A stretch of DNA of 64,000 nt, from assembly GCA_902363665.1 (NCBI GenBank), contig CABJAW010000001.1, positions 62,001 through 126,000 on the forward strand. Direction: 5' to 3'. Of the stretch, positions 31,700-42,041 are shown piece after piece. The notes under the pieces were generated by a model, which had not been told where the DNA came from, made no database searches, and worked only from the letters and a program-made list of their open reading frames with translations. The position numbers and the translations under genes were made by a program. This DNA comes from Lachnospiraceae bacterium (GTDB lineage Bacteria > Bacillota > Clostridia > Lachnospirales > Lachnospiraceae). The first letter of the stretch is position 1; every line of letters starts with the position of its first letter.

Positions 31700-33358
31700 T
31701 TATTTCGTCTCCGCCTCTGTGACTGCTTCGGTGACTGCCTCAGCCGCGTCTGTCGCTGCCTCGGTCTGATCCTCGGCTGCCGCTTCTGTGGCTGCCTCAG
31801 CTGCTGCTTCGCTGGCTGCCTCCGTTGTCGCCTCAGTGCCAGCCTCGCTCTCGACGGCCTCGGTGGCTGCCTCACTTCCGGTCTCACTCTCAGCCGCTTC
31901 ACTTACTGCCTCAGTCGCTGCTTCTGTGGAAGCCTCTGTCTCCTGTGACAGGGAAAAATCAAATGTGATCTGTGCCAGCACATCCTCGTTCTCACTGATC
32001 TCGCCGTCATCCTTCCACTGGGTATACAGCTCGCTGATGCAGTCCGACTTGCGCTGATCTACGATTTCTTCTTTCTTCTGATCGGTAGCATCACGGTCAA
32101 GCTTTGAAACCACCTGTGCTACGTAATAGCCGCTGTCGGTCTCGATCGGTGTCTCTACCAGTGTGCCGTCATCCAGTCCTTCGGTCGCTGTGATCAGTCC
32201 TTCTACTACGGAGGTACTGTCAGAACCGAACGTCATTGTCGAGCAGGCTGCATCCGGATCGACCTCATTTGCTGCCGTCTCAAAATCTTCTCCGGCTTTT
32301 ACCTTTGCGATCAGCTCTTCTGCCTTCGCAAGTGCTTTTGCCTTTGCTTCCACCATTGCCGGATCTTCTGTCTCTGTCTCAGTTTCCGTTTCTGTCTCCT
32401 GTGCGCTACCGCTTACTGCTTCTGTCTCGGCTTCTGTGGATGCTGCCTCGGTTACAGCTTCTGTAGATGCCTCTGTTCCATCCGCCTCAGCTGCCGCATC
32501 AGTCACTGCTTCGGAAGCGCTTTCTGTTTCTGTCTGCGCTGCAGACTGTGTCTTTGTATCGGTCTCACCTGTCAGTGCTGCGGTCTCTGCCTCAGTTGCT
32601 TTCTCAGTCGCAGCCTCAGCTTTTGCATCTGTGCTGTTTTCTGCAGCCGCGGATACCTCTGTAGCTCCATCTGTCTCAACTAATGTTGTCTCTTCAACGA
32701 CCTCTGTGGCTGCTTCAGAACCTGTCTCTGACTCCGCTTCGCTTCCGGTCTCAGTCTCGCTTTCGCTCTCCGCCTCGGTCTCCGCACGGAACATTGCATA
32801 CTGTACTTTCCGCTGCGCTGCCTCGTCGTCGGATACCTCCGTATCTACATCGGCGGACATCGCCGGCTCCATCTTGTTCTGGATCAGACGAAGCGTCAGG
32901 TAACGCTCTACCGTCTCCTGCGTCGCTCCCATCTTCTCGAGAACTTCTTCGCCATTGTCATCCAGGAACTTCTTCGCCGTCTCACTGATCGTGGACTTTT
33001 CGTCATCTGTCAGCTCAACGCCATACTCTTCCATCTTCTGCTCTGCGAGCACCATGTTTTCCAGTGTCGTCACGGTCTGGGACTTGATCATGTCTCCCAT
33101 CGTCGAACCGTTGCCGTAGATATCCTGGCTCATCGGATCACTGACACCCATATAGTTTTTATAAAGATCCTCGGTCAGCGCCTGCGTGTAATGCGTAGCA
33201 AATTTTACGAGGCCTGCGGAGATCTCATCTCCGTTTACCGTGACAGCTGTCGCTTCCGGATCAAATTCCGCTTCTTTTTTTGAACAGCCAGAAAGCGAAC
33301 CAAGCATCAGGCATGCGCTCAATCCGAATACGACTGCTTTTTTCAGTCTGTTATGCAT
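31700..33358 (-). CDS. PrsA-like parvulin foldase lipoprotein with Thr/Glu/Ala-rich inserts
   Basis: 552 residues. Signal peptide ends in lipobox LGSLSGC near residue 25. A SurA/trigger-type N-domain (TVNGDEISAGLVKFA, then KMEEYGVELTDDEK) is followed by VQYAMFR, the first parvulin strand. An insert of about 130 residues of Thr/Glu/Ala/Ser repeats interrupts the parvulin fold, which resumes with EAKAKALAKAEELIAKVKAGEDFETAANEVDPD and GYYVAQVVSKL. A second E-A-T-rich tail closes the protein. Such proteins assist folding of secreted proteins outside the membrane. ATG 33358 sits 10 bases after GGAGG; a TTG at 33364 is a closer alternative. It follows mfd, the usual clostridial order. Confidence 0.88.
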   Translation of the reverse strand: MHNRLKKAVVFGLSACLMLGSLSGCSKKEAEFDPEATAVTVNGDEISAGLVKFATHYTQALTEDLYKNYMGVSDPMSQDIYGNGSTMGDMIKSQTVTTLENMVLAEQKMEEYGVELTDDEKSTISETAKKFLDDNGEEVLEKMGATQETVERYLTLRLIQNKMEPAMSADVDTEVSDDEAAQRKVQYAMFRAETEAESESETETGSEAESETGSEAATEVVEETTLVETDGATEVSAAAENSTDAKAEAATEKATEAETAALTGETDTKTQSAAQTETESASEAVTDAAAEADGTEASTEAVTEAASTEAETEAVSGSAQETETETETETEDPAMVEAKAKALAKAEELIAKVKAGEDFETAANEVDPDAACSTMTFGSDSTSVVEGLITATEGLDDGTLVETPIETDSGYYVAQVVSKLDRDATDQKKEEIVDQRKSDCISELYTQWKDDGEISENEDVLAQITFDFSLSQETEASTEAATEAVSEAAESETGSEAATEAVESEAGTEATTEAASEAAAEAATEAAAEDQTEAATDAAEAVTEAVTEAETK

Positions 33359-33593
33359 TTTCAATTGTCCTCCTTTTTAACTGTTCCATTCCTCTGAAAA
33401 CTGAAAAACAATCAAAAAACAGTTGCCAGCGCAGTTTTCTTTTTCTGAACAGTCTCCAAACATCATTGTCTCATTATAAGCTTTTTTCCCCGATCCCGCA
33501 ATCACTTTCTGCGAAATTCACACACCGTTCATACTTCCGGCAGGAATCTCTTTTCCCGGTGAAGCAGCCGGTGTTTCCCTGCCGCGCAGACCG

Positions 33594-36500
33594 TCACTTT
33601 CCAAATGCATTTTTCGGTTTTCCTGTGATTTTCTGGAGATCATCCAGCAGCATCCGCACGGAATCGAGTACCTGATCCGTCTCCTTGCCGCCTTTTTTCG
33701 GGCGCTCATAGAGGAAATACGGATTCTTATCCAGCCTGAATTTCAGTCTGCCCTTGTAGCTCTTTACCATTGCGTCAATGCCGGCCGGATCGATCAGCGC
33801 TTTCTCATACAGTGTCATGCGGATCTCATCGCCCTTTTGCTTCAGCTCTGTCACATAACACTGATGTGCCTGCGCCTTCAGCCTTGCAACAACCAAAAGA
33901 TTCTGCACGGCACGCGGAAGCTCTCCGAAGCGGTCCATCAGTTCTTCCAGCATATCGTCGTACTCTTCCTCATTCTGGATTCCGGAGATCCGCTTGTAAA
34001 TGTCAAGCTTCTGCATCTCATTGCGGATGTAGCGCTCCGGAATATATGCGTCGATATCAAGGTCGATCTCTGTCTCAAAGTCTTCCGTTACCAAAGTCTC
34101 TCCCTGGATCTCCCGCACGGACTCATTCAGCAGCTTGCAGTACAGATCATAGCCGACCGCTTCCATGTGGCCATGCTGCTCGCTTCCAAGCAGATTTCCG
34201 GCCCCGCGCAGCTCCAGATCGCGCATTGCAATCTTAAATCCACTGCCAAGCTCTGTAAATTCCCGGATCGCAGAAAGTCGTTTTTCTGCAATCTCTTTGA
34301 GCATCTTGTTGCGGCGGTACATCAGAAACGCATACGACGTGCGGTTTGAGCGGCCGACGCGTCCACGCAGCTGGTAGAGCTGAGAGAGACCGAGATTTTC
34401 CGCGTCGTGAATGATCATTGTATTGGCATTTGAAATATCAAGCCCCGTCTCAATGATCGTCGTCGTGACAAGCACGTCGATCTCCCCGTTGATAAATTCA
34501 AACATGATTTTTTCCAGTTCATGCTCTTTCATCTGGCCATGTGCAAACGCTACCTGTGCCTGCGGCACCAGTTCTGCGACCTTATTTGCCATCTCCACAA
34601 TGGAATTGACCCGGTTATAAACGTAGTAAACCTGCCCGCCCCGCGCCAGCTCCCGGCTGATCGCTTCGCGCACCATCTCTTCATTATATTCCATCACGTA
34701 TGTCTGGATCGGCACACGCTCCTGCGGCGCTTCTTCCAGCACGCTCATGTCACGGATTCCGACGAGGCTCATGTGCAGCGTCCGTGGGATCGGCGTCGCG
34801 GTCAGTGTCAGGACATCCACATCAGTCTTTAACTGTTTGATTTTTTCTTTGTGTGTGACTCCGAACCGTTGCTCCTCATCAATGATCAGAAGACCCAGAT
34901 CTTTGTACTGCACATCCTTTGAAAGAAGGCGGTGCGTTCCGATCACGATATCAACCAGTCCTTTTTTCAGATCAGTAATGGTCTTTTTCTGTTCCGCCGG
35001 TGTCCGGAAACGGCACATCAGATCGACGCGCACCGGAAAATCCTTCATTCGCTGCACAAATGTATTGTAATGCTGCTGCGCCAGAATTGTCGTCGGCACC
35101 AGATAGGCCACCTGCTTGCCGTCCTGTACTGCCTTAAAGGCTGCACGGATCGCGATCTCTGTCTTGCCGTAGCCCACATCACCGCAGACGAGGCGGTCCA
35201 TGATCTTCCGGCTCTGCATGTCCTTTTTTACGGCCTCAATCGCCGTCAGCTGGTCATCGGTCTCATCAAACGGGAACATCTCCTCAAACTCCCGCTGCCA
35301 GACCGTATCCTCACTGTACGTAAAGCCTTCTTTCCGCTCACGCTCCGCATACAGCTTTACCAGATCTTCTGCGATCGCACGCACTGCCGTGCGCACCCGC
35401 GTCTTTGTACGGTTCCACTCCTGCGTGCCGAGCCTGTTGAGCTTCGGCGCCTTCGCCGCGTCGGAATCCGCATATTTCTGGATCACATCAAGCTGCGTCG
35501 CCGGCACGTACAGACTGCTGCCCCCCGCATACTCGATCTTCATGTAATCCTTTGTGACCTTGTCGACTTCTACTTTCTCAATTCCCCTGTAAACACCGAG
35601 TCCGTGGTTTTCATGGACAACAAAATCTCCGACCGAAAGCTCGGTAAAGCTTGAAATCTTACTGCCCTCATACCGCTTGCGCTTCTTTTTCTTTTTGCGC
35701 TCCTGTCCGAAAATATCGCTCTCCGCGATCACAACAAATTTGATCAGCGGATACTCGTAGCCTCTTGCGGCGCTGCCGTGTGTGATCAGAATCTCACCCG
35801 GAGCCACCTCCCGCTCTTCGTCCTCGGTATAATAACTCGTCAGTCCCTCCTGTAAAAGATCGTTCGCGAGACGCTGTCCGCGCGTACGCGAAGCGGAAAG
35901 CAGCACGACACGATAGCCTTCCTTTTTCCAGCGCTGCAGATCTTTTACGAGCAGCTCAAAGCTGTTGTTGTACGGATTGACCGAGCGCACCGTCAGACTG
36001 TATCTGCCGGAAACGCTAAACGGTGCGCGGGCATTTTCCAGGGTACAAAGGCCAATGCTGTTGCGTCCAGAAAGGAAACCTGCGATCTCCTGACAGGAAA
36101 ACAAAATCTTTGTCATGCCCGGCAGCACATAACCTTTCTCCAGCCTGTGCTCCATGCTCTCCCGGAACTCCTGTTCCACCGCATCCCCGCTCTCTAAAAG
36201 ACGGTTCGGCTCATCGAGGAAAAAGAGCGTATTCCCGGCATCAAAATAATCCGGGAACGTCTCGCGTGTCCCGGTAAAATAGTCGATGCAGCCCTCCATG
36301 GAAAGCGGCTCGCCAAACTCTTCCAGCTGGTCTTTGTATTCCTGCAGAAGATTTTTGATCCGCGTCGCTTCCTCCGGCTTTCCTTCGCCCCGGAAAAGCG
36401 ACTCTGCCTTCTTTGCCTCGCGCGCAAGGTGCTCCAGTGCCTTTTCCCGCTCCGCTGCATCCGGGACAAGTTCTGCCGCCGGGTAAATGCGTACCCGTTC

Positions 36501-37145
36501 CTGATTTTCAATCGACCTCTGGCTCTCGGCATCGAAGCAGCGGATGGAATCCACCTCGTCGCCCCACAGCTCGATGCGGACCGGATTTTCCTCCGTCAGC
36601 GGATAGATGTCAATAATGCCGCCGCGGATTGCAAACTGCCCCGGTCCCTCGGTCTGCGCCGTGCGCTCATAGCCCATCTCAACCAGCTCTTTTTTCAGCC
36701 AGTCTGTATCAAGCACGCTTCCGGATTCGATCTCAAGGATCCGTTTTTTCCAGTGTTCAAACGGAACGAGGTGGTTCATGCAGGCCGCCATCGTCGTGAT
36801 GACCGTTACCTCTTCTTTTTCCACAAGCGCTTTTAATACCGCAATCCGCTGCTGCTCCAGAAGGTTGCTGTGGATGTCCGCCTGGAAAAAGATCAGGTCT
36901 TTTGCCGGAAAATACAGTACATCCCGGTCGAAAAACCGATAATTTTCGTACAGCTCCTTCGCCCGAAGGTCACTGTAGGTGATGATTACTCTGTGGGAAT
37001 ATCCCTGTGCACTGCAGCTGATAAAATGCGGCTTCTGCGGATCGATACAGCCCGTGACCTGGATCACGCCGCGGTTTTTCTGTATCTTCCGCCGAATCTC
37101 TGCAAATTCCTCCAGCTGCTGCATTGGAGAACTTAATGCTTTCAT
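33594..37145 (-). CDS. mfd: Transcription-repair coupling factor
   Basis: 1183 residues. Removes RNA polymerase stalled at DNA damage and recruits UvrA. Domains in order: UvrB-like N-terminal region (to about 340), RNA polymerase-interacting CarD-like domain ([19 protein letters not shown] near residue 500), superfamily 2 helicase/translocase with [18 protein letters not shown] near 650, DEEQ box [21 protein letters not shown] and Q-R-x-G-R-x-GR type RGRVGRSN, then the TRCF C-terminal domain ([18 protein letters not shown]). Length matches the family (about 1150). Its start is 4 bases after the pth stop codon, so the two are co-transcribed. Confidence 0.97.
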   Translation of the reverse strand: MKALSSPMQQLEEFAEIRRKIQKNRGVIQVTGCIDPQKPHFISCSAQGYSHRVIITYSDLRAKELYENYRFFDRDVLYFPAKDLIFFQADIHSNLLEQQRIAVLKALVEKEEVTVITTMAACMNHLVPFEHWKKRILEIESGSVLDTDWLKKELVEMGYERTAQTEGPGQFAIRGGIIDIYPLTEENPVRIELWGDEVDSIRCFDAESQRSIENQERVRIYPAAELVPDAAEREKALEHLAREAKKAESLFRGEGKPEEATRIKNLLQEYKDQLEEFGEPLSMEGCIDYFTGTRETFPDYFDAGNTLFFLDEPNRLLESGDAVEQEFRESMEHRLEKGYVLPGMTKILFSCQEIAGFLSGRNSIGLCTLENARAPFSVSGRYSLTVRSVNPYNNSFELLVKDLQRWKKEGYRVVLLSASRTRGQRLANDLLQEGLTSYYTEDEEREVAPGEILITHGSAARGYEYPLIKFVVIAESDIFGQERKKKKKRKRYEGSKISSFTELSVGDFVVHENHGLGVYRGIEKVEVDKVTKDYMKIEYAGGSSLYVPATQLDVIQKYADSDAAKAPKLNRLGTQEWNRTKTRVRTAVRAIAEDLVKLYAERERKEGFTYSEDTVWQREFEEMFPFDETDDQLTAIEAVKKDMQSRKIMDRLVCGDVGYGKTEIAIRAAFKAVQDGKQVAYLVPTTILAQQHYNTFVQRMKDFPVRVDLMCRFRTPAEQKKTITDLKKGLVDIVIGTHRLLSKDVQYKDLGLLIIDEEQRFGVTHKEKIKQLKTDVDVLTLTATPIPRTLHMSLVGIRDMSVLEEAPQERVPIQTYVMEYNEEMVREAISRELARGGQVYYVYNRVNSIVEMANKVAELVPQAQVAFAHGQMKEHELEKIMFEFINGEIDVLVTTTIIETGLDISNANTMIIHDAENLGLSQLYQLRGRVGRSNRTSYAFLMYRRNKMLKEIAEKRLSAIREFTELGSGFKIAMRDLELRGAGNLLGSEQHGHMEAVGYDLYCKLLNESVREIQGETLVTEDFETEIDLDIDAYIPERYIRNEMQKLDIYKRISGIQNEEEYDDMLEELMDRFGELPRAVQNLLVVARLKAQAHQCYVTELKQKGDEIRMTLYEKALIDPAGIDAMVKSYKGRLKFRLDKNPYFLYERPKKGGKETDQVLDSVRMLLDDLQKITGKPKNAFGK

Positions 37146-37149
37146 ACGC

Positions 37150-37728
37150 TCACGCTTTCGCCTTGTGGGTGTTATACTCGTTCATGACCTGCTGTACTTC
37201 CTCTGAAAGAAGCGCAGCTGCCGCGTCTGCCGCCCGGTCAAACGACTCCTGCATCACCTGCTGCTCTTCCTTTGAAAAATGGCCAAGCACGTAGTCTGCC
37301 AGATCCCAGCCCTGCGGCTTCTCTCCGACGCCCACCTTCACCCGCAAAAACACCTGCGTGCCAAGGTGCGAGATGATGCTTTTGATCCCGTTGTGTCCGC
37401 CTGCGCTTCCCTTTGCCCGGATGCGCAGCTGACCCGGCGCAAGGCTGATGTCGTCGTAGATCACGATCAGCTCCTGCTCCGGATCGATCTTGAAAAAGTC
37501 GCATGCTGCGCGCAGGCTTTCACCGCTTAAATTCATATACGTCTGCGGCTTTAAAAGCAGCACTTTCTGCCCTCCGATATAGCCTGTACCGCACAGCGCC
37601 TGAAATTTTTTCATGTCAATGGAAATATGGTTCTTCTCCGCAAGGCGGTCGATTGATGCAAACCCGGCGTTATGCCGTGTATTTTCATACTCCCGCCCCG
37701 GATTTCCAAGTCCTGCTATTAAATACAT
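37150..37728 (-). CDS. pth: Peptidyl-tRNA hydrolase
   Basis: 192 residues. Releases peptides from prematurely dropped peptidyl-tRNAs. Starts MYLIAGLGNPGREYENTRHNAGF with the conserved Asn and catalytic His; continues with LLKPQTYMNLSGES, IVIYDDISLAPGQLRIRAKGSAGGHNGIKSI and LRVKVGVGEKP. Start selected at 37728 where GGAGAA lies a few bases upstream; the frame is open further up without support. It stands directly before mfd, as in Bacillus and clostridia. Confidence 0.97.
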   Translation of the reverse strand: MYLIAGLGNPGREYENTRHNAGFASIDRLAEKNHISIDMKKFQALCGTGYIGGQKVLLLKPQTYMNLSGESLRAACDFFKIDPEQELIVIYDDISLAPGQLRIRAKGSAGGHNGIKSIISHLGTQVFLRVKVGVGEKPQGWDLADYVLGHFSKEEQQVMQESFDRAADAAAALLSEEVQQVMNEYNTHKAKA

Positions 37729-37834
37729 GTATTTTCTCCAAATTCTGTGTTTCGTTTCTTCTTTTTCCCGGATCATATATCAAAACAGATATTCAGAATC
37801 CTCTTTGCTGCTTTCCTGTCTCTGCTTTGACTGA

Positions 37835-39211
37835 TCATTCCGCTTCGGCTGCCAGCGCATCCACGATCTTCTCAAAATGCATGAAATGAGATGCCTTTAC
37901 CAGCACCGTATCGCCATCCCGCACCTGTTTTTCCAGGTCCCGCAAAAGAGCAAACAGGTTCTCATACCAGATCACATCTGCCTGCGGATTCTGCTCCAGA
38001 ATACCATCCGCCAGATTTTTGCAAAGAGACCCTGCGAGCAGGAAACGGTCAATATCAAGAGTCCCCGCATACATTCCGACCTCGCGGTGCAGCTCGTTTT
38101 CCTGCGGACCAAGTTCACCCATATCGCCCAGGATCGCTACCTTTCTTCCGAGCGCGTCCTTCAGCACACCAAGGGAAGATTTCATCGACATCGGGTTTGC
38201 ATTGTAGCAGTCATCAATGATTGTGTATCGCTCGGTCTTTACGATGTGGAATCTTCCACTCACCGGCTGCAGGCTCTCGATTCCTTTTTTAATCTCCTGT
38301 AAAGTCAGGCCGTACTGCAGTCCGACTGCCGTACCCGCCAGCGCATTCAATACCATGTGAAGTCCCGGGATCGGAACGGTCACTTCAAACTCCCCCTGCG
38401 GTGTATGGATGCGGCAGGCGATACCGGAAAGCCCCTGTGCTTCCACATGATCGGCGTAGACCGCATTTTCCTTTCCGAATCCGAAGAAGGTCGGCTGAAT
38501 GCCTTTTACTTCGTGAATCGTCTCGAGTTTATCATCTTCTCCATTTAAAATAATATGCCCGTCCGGACGCAGAAAATCAAAAATTTCGGATTTTGCGTGC
38601 AGCACGCCGTCACGGTCTCCCAAAAATTCCAGATGGCACTGGCCAATGTTTGTGATCACGCATGTATCCGGCTTTGCAATCTTTGCCAGCTCGTGCATTT
38701 CTCCGAAATGGCTGATCCCCATCTCCAGCACTGCGATCTCGTCCTCGTCCCGCAGCCGGAAGATAGTCAGCGGAAGTCCGAGATCATTATTAAAGTTTCC
38801 TGCCGTCTTTAAAGTGCGGTATTTCTGCTCAAGCACCGCTGCGATCATCTCTTTCGTGCTCGTCTTTCCGACGCTTCCCGTAATGCCGACAACCGGAATA
38901 TCCAGCTGTTCCAGGTAGTACGCCGCGATCGCGCCGAGCGCTCTGATCGTATGCTCCACGAGAATATAGTTGCCGCTGCCCTCCGGCAGACGTTTCTCGG
39001 AAATGACCACTAGCGCTCCTTTTTCAAATACACCCGGAATAAAATCATGGCCATCCACACGCTCGCCTTTGATCGCCGCGAACGCCCCACCCGGCTCCGC
39101 TTTGCGGCTGTCAGCCGTGATCGAAGTGATCTCCCGGTCCGCGTCCTCCGTCCGGCCGATATACGTACCGCCGCAGGCCTGTGCCATGCGGTTCGGTGTC
39201 ATATTTTTCAT
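37835..39211 (-). CDS. murF: UDP-N-acetylmuramoyl-tripeptide--D-alanyl-D-alanine ligase
   Basis: 458 residues. Adds D-Ala-D-Ala to the UDP-muramoyl tripeptide in the cytoplasm. Mur ligase features: N-terminal substrate domain with SRKAEPGGAFAAIKGERVDGHDF, P-loop GITGSVGKTSTKEM near residue 108, NFNNDLGLPLTI, EMGISHFGEM, and YNANPMSMKSSL. The start at Met 39211 has AAAGGACAGG upstream; seven more codons to an earlier ATG are possible. It directly follows ddl, whose product it uses, so the D-Ala-D-Ala branch is one operon. Confidence 0.96.
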   Translation of the reverse strand: MKNMTPNRMAQACGGTYIGRTEDADREITSITADSRKAEPGGAFAAIKGERVDGHDFIPGVFEKGALVVISEKRLPEGSGNYILVEHTIRALGAIAAYYLEQLDIPVVGITGSVGKTSTKEMIAAVLEQKYRTLKTAGNFNNDLGLPLTIFRLRDEDEIAVLEMGISHFGEMHELAKIAKPDTCVITNIGQCHLEFLGDRDGVLHAKSEIFDFLRPDGHIILNGEDDKLETIHEVKGIQPTFFGFGKENAVYADHVEAQGLSGIACRIHTPQGEFEVTVPIPGLHMVLNALAGTAVGLQYGLTLQEIKKGIESLQPVSGRFHIVKTERYTIIDDCYNANPMSMKSSLGVLKDALGRKVAILGDMGELGPQENELHREVGMYAGTLDIDRFLLAGSLCKNLADGILEQNPQADVIWYENLFALLRDLEKQVRDGDTVLVKASHFMHFEKIVDALAAEAE

Positions 39212-39376
39212 AGTGATACCTGTCCTTTCCATTCAATGTTTCTGACCGCTCAGGCCTTACACCGATTTTATTTTTTCTGTCCGCCATCGGTATTTTTCAA
39301 GAGCGTGTTCGGCCAGTCAAATATACTCCATCCACAGCCTGCCTCATGTCAGCTGCTGATTCTCTTTTTCCCCCCG

Positions 39377-40420
39377 TTACTGCCACCGTTTTTTCGACAC
39401 TTCGATCAGCAGTTCACACAACGATCCGAAATCAATCCCGACTGCCGCCGCTTCCTGCGGAAGAAGGCTGGTCGGCGTCATGCCCGGCAGCGTGTTTGCC
39501 TCGAGGCAGTACAGATTTTCGTCACCATCCATCATGAAATCCATTCTTCCGTAACCCTCCAGGTGCAGCGCCTCATACGCCTTCACTGCATACTGCTGCA
39601 TCTCCCGGGTCTTTTCCTCGCTTAAAACCGCCGGGCACGTCTCGATTGTCGAACCTGCGGTATATTTATTTTTATAATCGTAGAAACCTTCCACCGGAGC
39701 AATCTCGATGACCGGATACGGCTTTCCATCGATGACACCGGCAGAAAACTCTCTTCCCTCAATGAACTGCTCCACCACGACTTCTTCTTCATAACCAAAA
39801 GCAAGGGTAAGTGCATCCTCATACTCCTCCTGCGTGTGCGCGATCGCCACGCCAACGCTTGAACCGCCGCAGCACGGCTTTACGATACACGGAAGTCCCA
39901 CGCCATTCTCAGAGGCCGAAAGCCTCTTTTCTTCCCGCTTAAGCGACAGGCCGGCTGCCGTCGGCACGCCGCACTCCCGGAAGAGCTTTCTGGAAATGCC
40001 TTTATCCATCGCCATCGCGCTTCCAAGCGGACCGGATCCTGTATACGGGATACGAAACAGATCAAACGCCGCCTGCACCGTTCCACCTTCACCGTCTGCA
40101 CCATGCAGTGCAAGGAATACCACATCCGCCATCTTGCAGACAGCAAGTACGTTCGGTCCGAAAAATTCGCGCCCGGACGCTTTGGCTGCCTCAATCGAAC
40201 CATTCATGGACCGCATGTAAGCTGCCGATGCATCCACATCATACTGCGCCGGAAATACTTCCTCTTTATCTGTGATATCGATTCTCTCATCTCCACAGAA
40301 CACATCGATCAGGATTGCCCTGTGTCCTTTTTCCCGCAGCGCTTTGCACACGCCGGTTCCGGATACGATGGAAACCTCCCGCTCGGTACTGATTCCACCT
40401 GCCAGTACTGCTATATTCAT
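39377..40420 (-). CDS. ddl: D-alanine--D-alanine ligase
   Basis: 347 residues, ATP-grasp enzyme making the D-Ala-D-Ala dipeptide for MurF. Seen: N-terminal VLAGGISTEREVSIVSG, LALHGADGEGG, CIVKPCCGGSSVGVA in the nucleotide-binding lid, GYGRMDFMMDGDENLYCLEANTLPGMTPTSLLPQEA with metal ligands at the C-terminus. A strong GAGGAGGAG ribosome site precedes the ATG. The gene lies 19 bases after the L,D-transpeptidase gene and before murF. Confidence 0.97.
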   Translation of the reverse strand: MNIAVLAGGISTEREVSIVSGTGVCKALREKGHRAILIDVFCGDERIDITDKEEVFPAQYDVDASAAYMRSMNGSIEAAKASGREFFGPNVLAVCKMADVVFLALHGADGEGGTVQAAFDLFRIPYTGSGPLGSAMAMDKGISRKLFRECGVPTAAGLSLKREEKRLSASENGVGLPCIVKPCCGGSSVGVAIAHTQEEYEDALTLAFGYEEEVVVEQFIEGREFSAGVIDGKPYPVIEIAPVEGFYDYKNKYTAGSTIETCPAVLSEEKTREMQQYAVKAYEALHLEGYGRMDFMMDGDENLYCLEANTLPGMTPTSLLPQEAAAVGIDFGSLCELLIEVSKKRWQ

Positions 40421-40439
40421 AATAATCTCCTCCTCGTTT

Positions 40440-42038
40440 TTACTGGATCACTATGTTCTGCAGGTCCTGGCCGGTATACGGCACTCCGTCCTGCGTTACG
40501 CCCTGCTCAGTTCCGCCGATAATGATGATATCAGAATTCGTCCCGCCCTGTCCGTCAGTCTGGCTTTGCGATTCTGACTGCGCCGGTGTCTCGGTCTGGC
40601 TCTGTCCGCCGCCGCTCTCCTCCGGATATCCATAGTTTATTCCTGAGCTGTAGCAGACGATCGGGGTACCAGCCTCGATATTCTCATAAATCACCGCAAC
40701 CTTTGCGGTCGGTGTATTGATACAGCCATGTGAACCGGAATTCTGATAGATCGTTCCGCCGTAAACGCTTCTCCACGAATCAGCGTCGTGAATTCCGACA
40801 CCGCCATAAAATGGCATCCAGTAATCCACCGGCGTGCTGTAACCCTCGCCCTTTAACGTCTCATGCTCCGATTTTCCAACGAGGCAGAAGATGCCTTCCG
40901 GTGAGGCGTTTCCGGCACTGACGTTTCCGGTCACGACCGCTGTATCCACCAGCAGTGCACCGTCCTTGTAAAACCACATGTGCTGGTTTGTGTAATCGAT
41001 CTCCACATAGGTATCTCCGATATCGTTTTCGCCTCTCGTCCATGCACCCTCCAGCCAGGTCACCGTATGTTCCGTCGACTCTCCATTTTTCAGAATGTCA
41101 ATTAAGGCCGCTTTTTCCATCTCGCGATCCATCTGCCAGCCGTACGTGCGTGCCTCCACATAAACCGTTTCCCCGTTTGTCGTTCGGAACGGTTCCTGCG
41201 TCCCGAGCGTATCGTACCGGTCCGCCAGTGCGTCCACCCACGCAGATGCTGCCGTTTCATCGAGCACCGGCTGGATATTTTCATCGAAGGTAAACCATCC
41301 TGCTGTCGTCTGTGCATCCAGCGTCTCTGTGATGCCGCAACCCATCTGGTACGTCACAGAAATGCTGCTGTATTTATTTTTTACAGCTGCTTCCGCCTTC
41401 AGTGCACTGCTGTCGCTTCGCACCTTTGGCTCCTCGTAGCAGCCGCTCTCTTCCAGATTTACCGTCACTTCGCCATTATCTACCGCCGTCTCAACTGCAG
41501 CTATGACGCCTGCCTCATCCAGATAGCTTCCTTCTGTTTCCGGCACGATCTGATACGTCCCGTCCTGCAGTGCCACATATGCATTCTCCGGCTTTACCAT
41601 CGCGTCTTCCTGCATACACTTCAGCGTACGCACCGATTGCTCCAGCGTTTCCGTTTCTGCTGCAACAGAAACAGACATTGTATAATGTTTTACCGCTCCG
41701 AAATATGCCGGAAGCCACAAAAACGATTGCTGTTCGCTTAAAAGCTTCTGCACTTCCCCGTCAGATACGAAATGATAGCCGAGCGCCGCGCCATCCAGCA
41801 CTTCCTGACCTCCGCCTCTCGTCTCTACCGTCAGGCTGTATGTTTCCGCCTGACGCGCAATAAGTGCTTCTGCCTCTTTTGCTGTCAGATCCGAAACATC
41901 GATTCCATTGATCGCTGTATGTTCAAAAAAATGAGTCCGGTAATACATGCTGATCCCGGTATACACACCGGCCGCTGCCACAAGCAGCACCCCGGCACAT
42001 CCTGCTATGATCGCTGTTCGTTTTCTCATGTACGCCAT
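40440..42038 (-). CDS. L,D-transpeptidase with C-terminal Gln/Ser-rich tail
   Basis: 532 residues. An N-terminal membrane anchor (AIIAGCAGVLLVAAAGVY) leads to two putative peptidoglycan-binding segments (INGIDVSDLTAKEAEALI) and a YkuD domain with YQNSGSHGCINTPT. Unlike the paralogue at 25074-27095 it lacks the long cytoplasmic tail, but has about 70 residues after the catalytic domain (QSQTETPAQSESQSQT, then hydrophobic DIIIIGG). It sits 3 bases after the GH13 gene and before ddl and murF, so it is expressed with precursor synthesis of peptidoglycan. Likely forms 3-3 cross-links (family knowledge). Confidence 0.92.
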   Translation of the reverse strand: MAYMRKRTAIIAGCAGVLLVAAAGVYTGISMYYRTHFFEHTAINGIDVSDLTAKEAEALIARQAETYSLTVETRGGGQEVLDGAALGYHFVSDGEVQKLLSEQQSFLWLPAYFGAVKHYTMSVSVAAETETLEQSVRTLKCMQEDAMVKPENAYVALQDGTYQIVPETEGSYLDEAGVIAAVETAVDNGEVTVNLEESGCYEEPKVRSDSSALKAEAAVKNKYSSISVTYQMGCGITETLDAQTTAGWFTFDENIQPVLDETAASAWVDALADRYDTLGTQEPFRTTNGETVYVEARTYGWQMDREMEKAALIDILKNGESTEHTVTWLEGAWTRGENDIGDTYVEIDYTNQHMWFYKDGALLVDTAVVTGNVSAGNASPEGIFCLVGKSEHETLKGEGYSTPVDYWMPFYGGVGIHDADSWRSVYGGTIYQNSGSHGCINTPTAKVAVIYENIEAGTPIVCYSSGINYGYPEESGGGQSQTETPAQSESQSQTDGQGGTNSDIIIIGGTEQGVTQDGVPYTGQDLQNIVIQ

Positions 42039-42041
42039 CCT

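Noticed and set aside
32163-32903. Ser/Val/Ala-rich open frame opposite the PrsA-like gene
   Set aside because: It is the reverse reading of the E-A-T repeats and has no signal or domain.
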